Positions 20,804 through 28,631 of a DNA stretch of 64,000 bases are shown here, piece after piece. Source of the stretch: Trichomonas vaginalis G3 (lineage: Eukaryota; Parabasalia; Trichomonadida; Trichomonadidae); assembly GCF_026262505.1 (NCBI RefSeq), contig NC_067203.1:372001-436000 (forward strand), written 5' to 3'. The notes beneath the pieces are model-generated. The model did not search any database and was not told where the DNA came from. It saw only the letters and a program-made list of their open reading frames with translations. Position 1 is the first letter of the stretch. The number at the start of each line of letters is the position of its first letter. The translations under genes and the position numbers were made by a program.

Positions 20804-21442
20804 ATGGGTAAAGCTCAAGCTATATATCATTTTGAGAATATTTCCATTTACGATACTGATATAAACATAATAAAGAATAATGAGTGGGTTAGCGCTCGGC
20901 TTGTTCACCTTGCTGGAAGGAAAATCGAATTGGAAAATCTTACCAAAACCGATGACCAACATAAAAACATAATGTTTTACCCACCAAATACATTGCTAGG
21001 CCTTAGATTTTTCCCTGAGCCATTTGTTCATCCAATTGTAGAGAATTTTAATGTTTTTGAAGCAAGATATGTATTCCTTCCTTTTCATAACGGTACATCA
21101 GGGTCTGATTCAGGATCACATTGGTGTTTATTAGTATGGGATACTCATTACTCTCCAAATGAGGTTAGCCAGTTCTATTATTTCGATTCTATGGCAAGTT
21201 CTACATATAATTTGGCGAAAAAGGAATGCGCACTGATCTGCAAATACTATGGCGTTCGTGAATTTGAATTTCTCGAAAAACCATCTCCACAGCAACAAAA
21301 TGTATATGATTGCGGCATGTTTATGATAGCTAACATTGAATACCTAGCTAAGAACATGGATTTCGACAACCTTTGTTCAAATGTTTCCCAAAATTCTGTT
21401 TCACAATTACGAAAAGATTTTGTATCAAAGTTTGTAACATAA
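20804..21442 (+). CDS. SENP8/DEN1-like cysteine protease (C48, probable deneddylase)
   Basis: The 212-residue protein is a compact Ulp1/SENP catalytic domain without a long N-terminal extension, as in SENP8. The catalytic triad is visible: His in GSHWCLLVWD (about residue 107), Asp in FYYFDSMASS (about 128), the oxyanion Gln and Cys in PSPQQQNVYDCGMFM (about 164-178). The PxQQNxYDCGM pattern is closer to the NEDD8-specific SENP8 than to SUMO proteases. It would mature NEDD8 or remove it from cullins; a cullin lies at 37108-39228. Substrate choice is inferred. The N-terminal 40 residues (GKAQAIYHFENISIYDTDIN) include the usual D-x-x-(L/I) start of the fold. Confidence 0.88.
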   Translation: MGKAQAIYHFENISIYDTDINIIKNNEWVSARLVHLAGRKIELENLTKTDDQHKNIMFYPPNTLLGLRFFPEPFVHPIVENFNVFEARYVFLPFHNGTSGSDSGSHWCLLVWDTHYSPNEVSQFYYFDSMASSTYNLAKKECALICKYYGVREFEFLEKPSPQQQNVYDCGMFMIANIEYLAKNMDFDNLCSNVSQNSVSQLRKDFVSKFVT

Positions 21443-21781
21443 ATGTGCTCAATCATCGATTTGTTAACTAATCATGTATATATATTTGTAAAATATTTCT
21501 CATATTTTTTTTTATGCTATATGAAACAATCATATACAGACAAATATACATTAACAGAACTAGAATTCTTTGTTAGAATGGTAGCTTTCAAATAACAAAG
21601 GAATTTGTAACTATGATTTTACCCCAAGTGACATGCATATAACATGGCACAGAGTTATGGAATTCCAATACAAAAAGCCCCTCCAAAGATTGAAATCACA
21701 TATCAAAATTAAGGAATGCTTCTAAATCACATAACAAATTTTCCCAAAGTCACTTTTTAGAAAAGTGGCAATTGAATTTAC
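21443..21781. other. Intergenic stretch before the S28-like gene
   Basis: These 339 bases hold no gene. Near the end lies an initiator-like motif (see 21750). Confidence 0.5.
21750..21758 (+). promoter_or_regulatory. Initiator-like TCACTTTTT before the S28-like gene
   Basis: The motif matches the trichomonad initiator TCAY(T/A) and lies about 31 nt before ATG 21782, supporting this start. Confidence 0.6.
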
Positions 21782-23278
21782 ATGTCAAATCAAAAAGTGA
21801 CAATGCTAAGTTTTTATCTTCTTTTCTATAATTTCTATATTTTTTCACAGGATATTAATCATTTTTCTGGTATCAAAAGTCCTGGAACATTTAATCAGAC
21901 CTATTTCATTGATAATTCCACAAAATTTCTCAATGAATCAGAATCATTAATTGTCCAGATTGGAGATGCAATTTCACTTTCAAGAACAGACAATTTCATG
22001 TACGACACTCTTCACAACTTGGCAATTAAAACAAATTCAACACTTATTTCCATTGAACATCGCTTTTTTGGGACAAGTAAACCAGCTGTCTCATATTTTT
22101 CAATCCAATATCTCTCAATACAAAATATTCTTGAAGATTTATCGTTAGTATTGCAAGATATTAAAAACAATAATCCAAATATTAAAAGAATTTTTGTAGC
22201 TGGATGCGGATATGCCGGCTCATTAGCTGCATGGTTTAGGATCAAGTATCCAGATATCGCTGACGGATCTTGGTCTTCTTCATCAGGAATCAAATCTCAA
22301 TTTCGTTTTCCTGAATATGATCAACAGCTTGCCAATAGAATTGACAGCATAGACCATAAATGTCTCGTTCAATCTCATGATCTGATCACACAAATCGACA
22401 ATGAATTGTTTGTTCAACATAATTACGAGCTCTACAATATATTTGGCATTCCTGAAATCGAAACCATCGAATCCGTTGCATACACACTATCAGAAGGCTT
22501 TTCTCTCCTTGAAAGATCCGGTATATTACAAGATTATTGCCAAAATTTGACAAAATTTCCAAATCTTACAACGTATGCCATTGCTTTTAACAGATCAATG
22601 AGCATACTAAACTACAAGCTGTCCATGTATGACTTGGATGACTTGCTTGAAGACGAAAAACCAAGAATTTACATACAATGCAAGAATATTGGGTGGTTCC
22701 ACGTATATTCGAACACATCATCCTATATTTTGAGGTCAAAGTATATAAATGAGACCTTCTACCATGGTATTTGCCAAGATCACTACGGTGTCAAACAATT
22801 TAGCGATGATTTGAATTACTTCCTTGATCCAAAGGATACACATTTATCGCAGATGATATTCACGTATAGAGAATTCGATCCTTTTTCATTAATCGGAATT
22901 AATAAAAATAATTCATCGCCAAACATCAAATACGTGCAGGTTAACAACTCATACCACGCATGGGATTTGAATCCACGGCCAGAATTCGATACAGAGGCCT
23001 TAGTTAAAACAAGAGCTGAATTAATTTCTTTTGCTGAGAATATTATAACAGATAAATGCTCAAAGACGTGCCCTAATGATAGTGGATTTTGTGTTGAAGG
23101 AAATTGCGTTTGCAAACCAGGATTTTCTGGAGAAAATTGCAATACAATGATTATGTTGAACAAACATTACAAAGTTTTCTCTGCACTCAATACGCTTATA
23201 CCAACTATCCTATTTATCGCTATTGTTGCCATGCTTTTCTTTGTTTTCCCAGAAAAATCGTATCATATGAATTTTTAA
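21782..23278 (+). CDS. S28 serine-carboxypeptidase-like membrane protein, catalytic Ser replaced by Gly (probable pseudoenzyme)
   Basis: The protein has a signal peptide (MLSFYLLFYNFYIF), an S28 (PRCP/DPP7-like) alpha/beta-hydrolase domain, a short EGF-like module (CVEGNCVCKPGFSGENC, about 440-456) and a single transmembrane helix (LIPTILFIAIVAMLFFVF) with a tiny cytosolic tail. The family's nucleophile motif GGSYGGxLAAW aligns without gaps to GCGYAGSLAAWFRIKYP, so the serine position is glycine. The Asp (YREFDPF) and His (NNSYHAWDL) of the triad are kept, as is EHRFFGTSKP. It should therefore fold like a carboxypeptidase but lack normal activity; the EGF module and anchor suggest a surface binding role. 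Many N-glycosylation sites are present. The frame is intact. Confidence 0.88.
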   Translation: MSNQKVTMLSFYLLFYNFYIFSQDINHFSGIKSPGTFNQTYFIDNSTKFLNESESLIVQIGDAISLSRTDNFMYDTLHNLAIKTNSTLISIEHRFFGTSKPAVSYFSIQYLSIQNILEDLSLVLQDIKNNNPNIKRIFVAGCGYAGSLAAWFRIKYPDIADGSWSSSSGIKSQFRFPEYDQQLANRIDSIDHKCLVQSHDLITQIDNELFVQHNYELYNIFGIPEIETIESVAYTLSEGFSLLERSGILQDYCQNLTKFPNLTTYAIAFNRSMSILNYKLSMYDLDDLLEDEKPRIYIQCKNIGWFHVYSNTSSYILRSKYINETFYHGICQDHYGVKQFSDDLNYFLDPKDTHLSQMIFTYREFDPFSLIGINKNNSSPNIKYVQVNNSYHAWDLNPRPEFDTEALVKTRAELISFAENIITDKCSKTCPNDSGFCVEGNCVCKPGFSGENCNTMIMLNKHYKVFSALNTLIPTILFIAIVAMLFFVFPEKSYHMNF

Positions 23279-23808
23279 CTGTTATTATTATATATTTGTT
23301 TTTGTTTTTGGTATTTTAAACTATCCATTTCCTTAATAAGTTATATTTAAATTGCTGTGTTCCTAATAATTTTCAAAGAGATTATCAATTTCATGAACTA
23401 GTCTTCTTTTAGATCTTCTTTAAGTTGAACTGAATGAATATTCATCAAATTTAGTGTTCTTGGAATGTATTATGAAAATTGAAGAGATTGAAAAATTAGA
23501 TATAGGCAAAATGATAAAATACAATACAATTCGGATAAAAATAGCTAAAAATGGTAGTTTGAGTTATTATTTATGCTATCATTGAATATATTTTAGAAGA
23601 AATGTTCAGGACTTGATATTTGCACTATCTGCATCTTTTATTTATATAATTTTCATGCATATTTGATACTTAAAACCTTGTTTCATGAGTGTAAATTTTT
23701 TTCCCCTTAGATTCTAAAATGACAACAGGTTCATTGTACTTTTTAATGTGCGATAGCATAGGAATAGACATTTAACATATGTCATATTGCTATTTTCATT
23801 TTTTGTGA
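23279..23808. other. Intergenic stretch, nothing but a promoter motif
   Basis: About 530 bases with no gene. TCATTTTTT at 23796-23804 is an initiator-like motif 13 nt before the next ATG. Confidence 0.5.
23796..23804 (+). promoter_or_regulatory. Initiator-like TCATTTTTT before the DUF4832-like gene
   Basis: The motif fits TCAY(T/A) and lies 13 nt upstream of ATG 23809. Confidence 0.55.
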
Positions 23809-25302
23809 ATGCTATTTATCTTTGCCATCTTGGGATATTCTGATCTCCCATCATGGAGCCCACAGCCACGCTATGACAAGAATGGACAGCTCATTCAAGG
23901 GTACACCAAGGAAAAGAATGGGGATACGACCACTGTAAATTATTTATTAGAAGATAAAACCCTTCTTAGAAACCCAGCGATGGGATACATGATTTATGAA
24001 GAAGGATGGTCATTCGATGGTATATATGGCTACACACCAGAAAGATTTTGGAAAGAAATTGAAGGTTGCGGAGCCCAAACCTACAACAACATTCTTTATA
24101 TCCGCTTGCTTTGGGGAGATATGGAACCCGAAGAAGGAAAATATGCTTGGCTTTATGATGATGGCTTCAAAATGTATATCGAGAAGGCCAAGAAATACAA
24201 TCTTAAATTAGCCTTCCGTGTATTCACACATGGCCAGAAAGCCATCCCACAGTATGTCAAAGATGCTGGTTGCATTATGAGTAACCAATACCCAGTCGAT
24301 AACAATCCACAGCCAAACTACGATGATCCTATCTTCCTTGAGAAGCTTGAAAAGTTTGTCACCGCCTTTGCCGCTTACTTTGATGATCCAGATTTAGTTG
24401 ACTTTGTTGACAGCTACAACACAGGCCATTGGGGCGAAGGAAACGGCCCAACAATGAGAGATGGCAGCAACCACAGAATGGTTGTTGATACCGTAACAGA
24501 TGTCTATGCAACACATTTCAAGAAAGTTTTAACTGTTTCAACATTAGGAGACACAAACGTCCAATTCATGAAACCTCTTTCATACGAAGGCCGCGGATTC
24601 CTTCAACGCCGTGATGGTCTTGGCAGCTCATACTTTTCATCAAACGAAAGAAACATCAACAACGATTTATTCCTCAATCACAGGAAACCATTGATTGGAG
24701 AGTCTTGCTACTGGTTTGCTGATGGCGACGGATCTACATATACAGCCTACAAATCCATGGGTTACAAAGATTTCAGAGACTGCTTCACACAAACCATCAC
24801 AGATATGTATAACAGCCACAGCAATACAATGGATATGCGCGTTCCTCTCCAGTGCAAGTACTACGTTGACAATCTGCCAGATCAGATTCAGAGATGGATC
24901 ACAATCGGTGGATACCGCCTTTATCCATCCATGATTTCATACACGAAAGATGGCAGCAAGCTCGCAATCACACATACTTGGAAGAACGCTGGATGCGGCT
25001 TACTTCCCAACTACCATCCAAACTGGGATCACAAGTATCAGGTCACATTCGCCCTTTTGGATAAGGACGGAAAGGCTGTTTACAAGTTCACCGACATCAA
25101 CGCAGAACCAGGTGACTGGTACAAGGATCACGAGTACTCATACTCAATCTCTCACGATGTCAGCTCTTCAATCAAAGGAAAGTACACTTTGGCTGTTTCT
25201 GTCAGCGATAAAACAAAGGACAATAACCCTGGAATTAAACTCTCAGTTTATGAGCCATGCAAGAAAGGAGAATGGCTTGTCATCGATGATGTCGAGTTTT
25301 AA
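23809..25302 (+). CDS. DUF4832-like, glycoside-hydrolase-type secreted protein; bacterial transfer candidate
   Basis: The 497-residue protein opens with a short hydrophobic leader (MLFIFAILGYSDLP). It then has a TIM-barrel-like domain: LRNPAMGYMIYEEGW, YIRLLWGDMEPEEGKYAW, KKYNLKLAFRVFTHG, and SYNTGHWGEGNGP, where a Glu sits at a strand end as in many glycosidases, plus GESCYWFADGDG. The C-terminal third (SYTKDGSKLAITHTWKNAGC, YQVTFALLDKDGKAVYKF) is a beta-sandwich as in bacterial DUF4832 proteins. Substrate is unknown. The family is mainly bacterial as far as I know. The gene is clearly richer in G+C and C-ending codons than its neighbours, most strongly in its second half, which fits transfer or high expression. 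The frame is intact. Confidence 0.7.
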   Translation: MLFIFAILGYSDLPSWSPQPRYDKNGQLIQGYTKEKNGDTTTVNYLLEDKTLLRNPAMGYMIYEEGWSFDGIYGYTPERFWKEIEGCGAQTYNNILYIRLLWGDMEPEEGKYAWLYDDGFKMYIEKAKKYNLKLAFRVFTHGQKAIPQYVKDAGCIMSNQYPVDNNPQPNYDDPIFLEKLEKFVTAFAAYFDDPDLVDFVDSYNTGHWGEGNGPTMRDGSNHRMVVDTVTDVYATHFKKVLTVSTLGDTNVQFMKPLSYEGRGFLQRRDGLGSSYFSSNERNINNDLFLNHRKPLIGESCYWFADGDGSTYTAYKSMGYKDFRDCFTQTITDMYNSHSNTMDMRVPLQCKYYVDNLPDQIQRWITIGGYRLYPSMISYTKDGSKLAITHTWKNAGCGLLPNYHPNWDHKYQVTFALLDKDGKAVYKFTDINAEPGDWYKDHEYSYSISHDVSSSIKGKYTLAVSVSDKTKDNNPGIKLSVYEPCKKGEWLVIDDVEF

Positions 25303-25763
25303 ATATAAAATTCATCTAAAGAATTATATTATATTAACTAATAAAATCGTTATTTTTATTCTTTGATATTCATACAATAGGAAAACAATTTAACTACTAT
25401 GTGATAATGATAGATTTGTGCATGAGACTTTAGCAAAAAGATTGTTTGATTATTGTGATGGTCATTTGTGCCTCAAATATGAGTGTATTTGCAGAAGTTC
25501 ATGGCGCCAATCAGAAAATCTTACATAATATATCAATTCCGAAAGATAAATCTGTTTAAAACAGTTGAAATTCGTTTGATTCATGATCAAGATATGAATT
25601 TCAAAATTTTGCAAAAGGTAATAGCAATAACACAGCTTAATACGACGTTTTGTTAATAAGAATAATATCTGAAATTTCCAGGCAAACCCAAATTTTAGCT
25701 AAAAGTGACAGGGAAAAAAACGTTTAGTATTAAAAAAAAAGACCGATGAGAGCTTCGTTCGAA

Positions 25764-25833
25764 ATATAGAGGGAACTGAGAATGCGCAACCATTCTCAGG
25801 GAATATTGGATGCTATTCCCGTTCCCTCTGTAT
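25764..25833. repeat. Perfect three-armed palindrome (T-shaped fold)
   Basis: The outer stem GAGGGAAC/GTTCCCTC (25769-25776 with 25821-25828) extends outward to 13 bp with one wobble. Inside it are two adjacent hairpins: TGAGAATG/CATTCTCA (25777-25798) and GGGAATA/TATTCCC (25799-25820). No unpaired base lies at the junction. The arrangement A-B-B'-C-C'-A' is that of a parvovirus-type terminal repeat or a small structured RNA. Confidence 0.85.
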
Positions 25834-25870
25834 GGAAAATTGAGGTTTTCAAAGGGAGTTAAAATAATAT

Positions 25871-26103
25871 CAAATTTATACTAATTTACTTCAAAATACA
25901 AAAGTATTTGACAGCTAAAATTAGTTACTTTAGCAAGCCTATCAATACCCTTTTACGATTATTGCTACTTTTTCGAAATAAAAGTAAAAACAAATTTATA
26001 CTAATTTACTTCAAAATACAAAAGTATTTGACAGCTAAAATTAGTTACTTTAGCAAGCCTATCAATACCCTTTTACGATTATTGCTACTTTTTCGAAATA
26101 AAA
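25871..26103. repeat. 120-bp tandem duplication
   Basis: CAAATTTATACTAATTTACT starts at 25871 and again at 25991; the two copies match throughout until about 26103. The period is a multiple of three, so the frame 25908-26246 stays open, and its product contains the same 40 residues twice (TAKISYFSKPINTLLRLLLL). I doubt this is translated as there is no initiator motif and the composition is Leu/Lys/Phe-rich. Confidence 0.9.
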
Positions 26104-26205
26104 TAAATTTATTATCAAAAACCTTTTTTTTTCTTAGTAAAAATAAACGAAATTTTTTACCTTATGAACTTTTGATGGAAATATGCAAATTTAAAATAAT
26201 AAAGA

Positions 26206-26345
26206 AAGCCGCGAGCGAAGCGATCGGCTTAGTTCGAAGATTTTGATTCAAATCTTTGCTGATCTGTAATTCGCGGAAGCCGCGAGCGAATCGAGCGGCT
26301 TAGGTCTAAGATTTTGATTCAAATCTTTGCTTATATTCCTTAAAT
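26206..26345. repeat. 71-bp imperfect direct repeat with GC-rich and GATTTTGATTCAAATC palindromes
   Basis: Copies begin at 26206 and 26277 with AAGCCGCGAGCGAA and both contain GATTTTGATTCAAATCTTTG. The start of each can pair AAGCCG with CGGCTT. Just downstream (about 26427-26445) CACACCC-TTCAC-GGGTGTG makes another short hairpin. The rest of the interval 25303-26555 has no gene. Confidence 0.8.
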
Positions 26346-26518
26346 TCTTTATGAAACTCGCAACAGTTCCATAAAAAATTTTAAATTCGAAACTGTCGAA
26401 ATTACCGATCGGTAATCACACCCTTCACGGGTGTGTCACTTTTGACAGGCGTGTCACTTTTAGCTAAAATTACCCCTACTCGAAATTTCCACGCACTCAC
26501 TGCGTTATAGTATAAACT

Positions 26519-26533
26519 TCACAATTTTCACCA
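26519..26533 (+). promoter_or_regulatory. Initiator-like TCACAAT/TCACCAT before the EF-hand gene
   Basis: Two overlapping candidates for the initiator occur 28-37 nt before ATG 26556. An intervening ATGTAA (26532-26537) would be a start-stop pair in the leader if transcription begins upstream of it. Confidence 0.4.
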
Positions 26534-26555
26534 TGTAAGGAAATTAACTGAAAAA

Positions 26556-27005
26556 ATGGATGCTATTGATATTATGACCCCTGAAACAATAACGGAAGTT
26601 AGGAACTATTTCACAGACTTCGATGATGATGGAGATGGCGAAATTGAAGTTCAGTGCGTTGAAAGCGCTCTTAGATCATATGGTCTCAACCCAACTGCAG
26701 AACAAATGCAAGATATTTTATCAGATGTTAGTCGTTCAAACACAGTGAACTTTAATACATTCTGCTATATCGTTTACCGTTTATCTAGATTGTATACCGT
26801 TGAAGAAAACCTTATTAATGCATTTAAACTTCTCGATAAGGATTGCACGGGTAAAGTAGGCGTTGATGTTTTTGAAAAATCATTAACTTGCGGCCACCAT
26901 CCATTAAGTGACGAACAGAAGAAGGAAGTTTTATCCAAACTACCAGTAGATAATGGATTTGTTAATTATGTTCAAGGCGTTAAAATCCTAACGTCTCTTA
27001 AGTAA
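26556..27005 (+). CDS. Calmodulin/centrin-like EF-hand protein
   Basis: The 149-residue protein has the four-EF-hand layout of calmodulin. The first loop (DDDGDGEIEVQC) keeps the calcium-ligating Asp residues but lacks the usual Glu at position 12. The second (SRSNTVNFNTFC) is degenerate, the third (DKDCTGKVGVDV) is partly kept, and the fourth (VDNGFVNYVQGV) is degenerate. Binding is therefore probably weak or limited to site one, as in some myosin light chains. It fits a regulatory light chain or centrin relative; partner unknown. The frame is intact. Confidence 0.8.
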   Translation: MDAIDIMTPETITEVRNYFTDFDDDGDGEIEVQCVESALRSYGLNPTAEQMQDILSDVSRSNTVNFNTFCYIVYRLSRLYTVEENLINAFKLLDKDCTGKVGVDVFEKSLTCGHHPLSDEQKKEVLSKLPVDNGFVNYVQGVKILTSLK

Positions 27006-27202
27006 AGTATTATATTTTATAATTTCTGAAGCAAAATACTCACATTTTAGCATTTTGATTCTTACAGATGCAATGTCTATACCATATCCTAGAATTTCCC
27101 ACTAAAATATTGATAATCATGAAATTTGAAATTTGAATAATTAACATTTTCATTATTTAATTGATATGAATGAGCGTATATACATACATTTGAACTCTTT
27201 AT

Positions 27203-27211
27203 TCATTTTTT
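27203..27211 (+). promoter_or_regulatory. Initiator-like TCATTTTTT
   Basis: The motif is 15 nt before ATG 27218 and fits the trichomonad initiator. Confidence 0.5.
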
Positions 27212-27217
27212 TGAAGA

Positions 27218-28156
27218 ATGGATTTCGATGATTTCTTTCGATTTGCAAAATCCAATGATATTGATTTTAATCAAGCAAGAAGAAATATGAGCAGCATTAT
27301 TTCAGTCCATGGAACGTTCGTTCAAGGAACAACGTTATACAGCGAAAATACAAATTTAAATCTCGAATATAAAGAAAACAAATGGGGAATAACGGTAACC
27401 AAACAAAAACGTGTACTTTATGTAGCCGAAAGCATAGATGATGAGTTTTCTTTTAATTTGACATTTTTGACATTTAATCCAGACATTTTCTTTTATGCAA
27501 ATAATGTGGTTGAATTGGCCAAGTTTACAGCAGTACTAACAATCATTCAAAATCAAAAAGAAATTAAAGTAGAAGTAGATGATGTCGAAAAATCAATGTT
27601 TTTACTTCTAATGTCTGATAAAAGCAAAAAGAATTTCACATTAGCATATAAGAAATCAGCTCAGAACCTAGATTTTACATTTTTAATTTCACCAAAAATT
27701 GGAAATATTTATGCCAATGTTAAAGAAGATTTTATTTTATACGGCCTTGTTCTTCCATATGCAGGAGTTGAGGAGCAGCCAGAACTTCCTCCACAAGCAT
27801 GCTTTTACGATTCAAAATTACCAGATAAAGTATATTCGCCAAATTACGATGATGCTTTAGTTAGAGGAATTGTTGCTCTTTCCAAAAAAGTAGAAAAAGA
27901 TAAAGAAAAGGTAGAAAAACCAAACGAATCTTTATTAGAAATCGCAAAATTAGAATTCGAAGCAGAGAATGATAAAATAAGAAATAACATTGATATTGAA
28001 ATCGAAAATCTTAAGAGAGAAATGATTTCTGGCGCAATTTTTGAAAATACTCTCGATGATTTCGAAACAACAATAGCTCACAAGCTTAATTTCGGTGGAT
28101 CAGCTGCTATAACTGGTAAAGAAGCTGCTTCTTTACTCCGGTCCTTGAATAAATAA
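27218..28156 (+). CDS. Unknown conserved-looking protein (312 aa)
   Basis: I do not recognise the family. The first 190 residues look like alternating beta strands (NTNLNLEYKENKWGITVTKQ, SIDDEFSFNLTFLTFNPDIF, DFTFLISPKIGNIYANVKED). A Pro-rich linker follows (GVEEQPELPPQA). The C-terminal third is a long charged helix with coiled-coil character (VEKDKEKVEKPNESLLEIAK) and ends with GGSAAITGKEAASLLRSLNK. A beta-barrel porin-like or lipid-transfer fold is conceivable but unsupported. The frame is intact and has a good initiator. Confidence 0.75.
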   Translation: MDFDDFFRFAKSNDIDFNQARRNMSSIISVHGTFVQGTTLYSENTNLNLEYKENKWGITVTKQKRVLYVAESIDDEFSFNLTFLTFNPDIFFYANNVVELAKFTAVLTIIQNQKEIKVEVDDVEKSMFLLLMSDKSKKNFTLAYKKSAQNLDFTFLISPKIGNIYANVKEDFILYGLVLPYAGVEEQPELPPQACFYDSKLPDKVYSPNYDDALVRGIVALSKKVEKDKEKVEKPNESLLEIAKLEFEAENDKIRNNIDIEIENLKREMISGAIFENTLDDFETTIAHKLNFGGSAAITGKEAASLLRSLNK

Positions 28157-28631
28157 AATTCTATCTTTTTTTTTAATTTTTTTTATTTTTTACTGATTTG
28201 TAGCTTTATGCATACATAATATAAAATGCATTCAACAATTTGAAATTAAACAGCAATCACCATACGATTTCTTATTCAATGTAAAATCGATTTTAAAAAA
28301 CTTAAACATTCAAATGTCATACATATCATAGTTTGATAATTTGTAGATTTCATGAGGATTGTGAACTTTTGTGCTCTTCAAAACGAATCTATGAAGAAAT
28401 TGGATTAATATTCCACTTCATTTTCCAAAAATAGAAGAATATGAATATTTAAATTCATTTTGTATATGATTTGCATGAATATTAAGAAACAATACAAGAA
28501 TTCAGAAATAACCTTAAATATAAAAATTGAGAGAGTGTCAGAAAGAACACCCATGAAAAGTGCTCAAAATTCAATTTCTTCTCAATATAAAATGTTTCTT
28601 TTTTAGTGTAAAAATGTACATTCGGTAGAGA
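28157..28631. other. Intergenic stretch, nothing recognised
   Basis: About 475 AT-rich bases with no gene or repeat visible. Confidence 0.5.

Noticed and set aside
20804-21442. The C48 protease as the missing adenain-type protease of a Maverick
   Set aside because: It lies among host genes far from both elements, and its PxQQNxYDCGM motif is that of SENP8, not of Maverick proteases.
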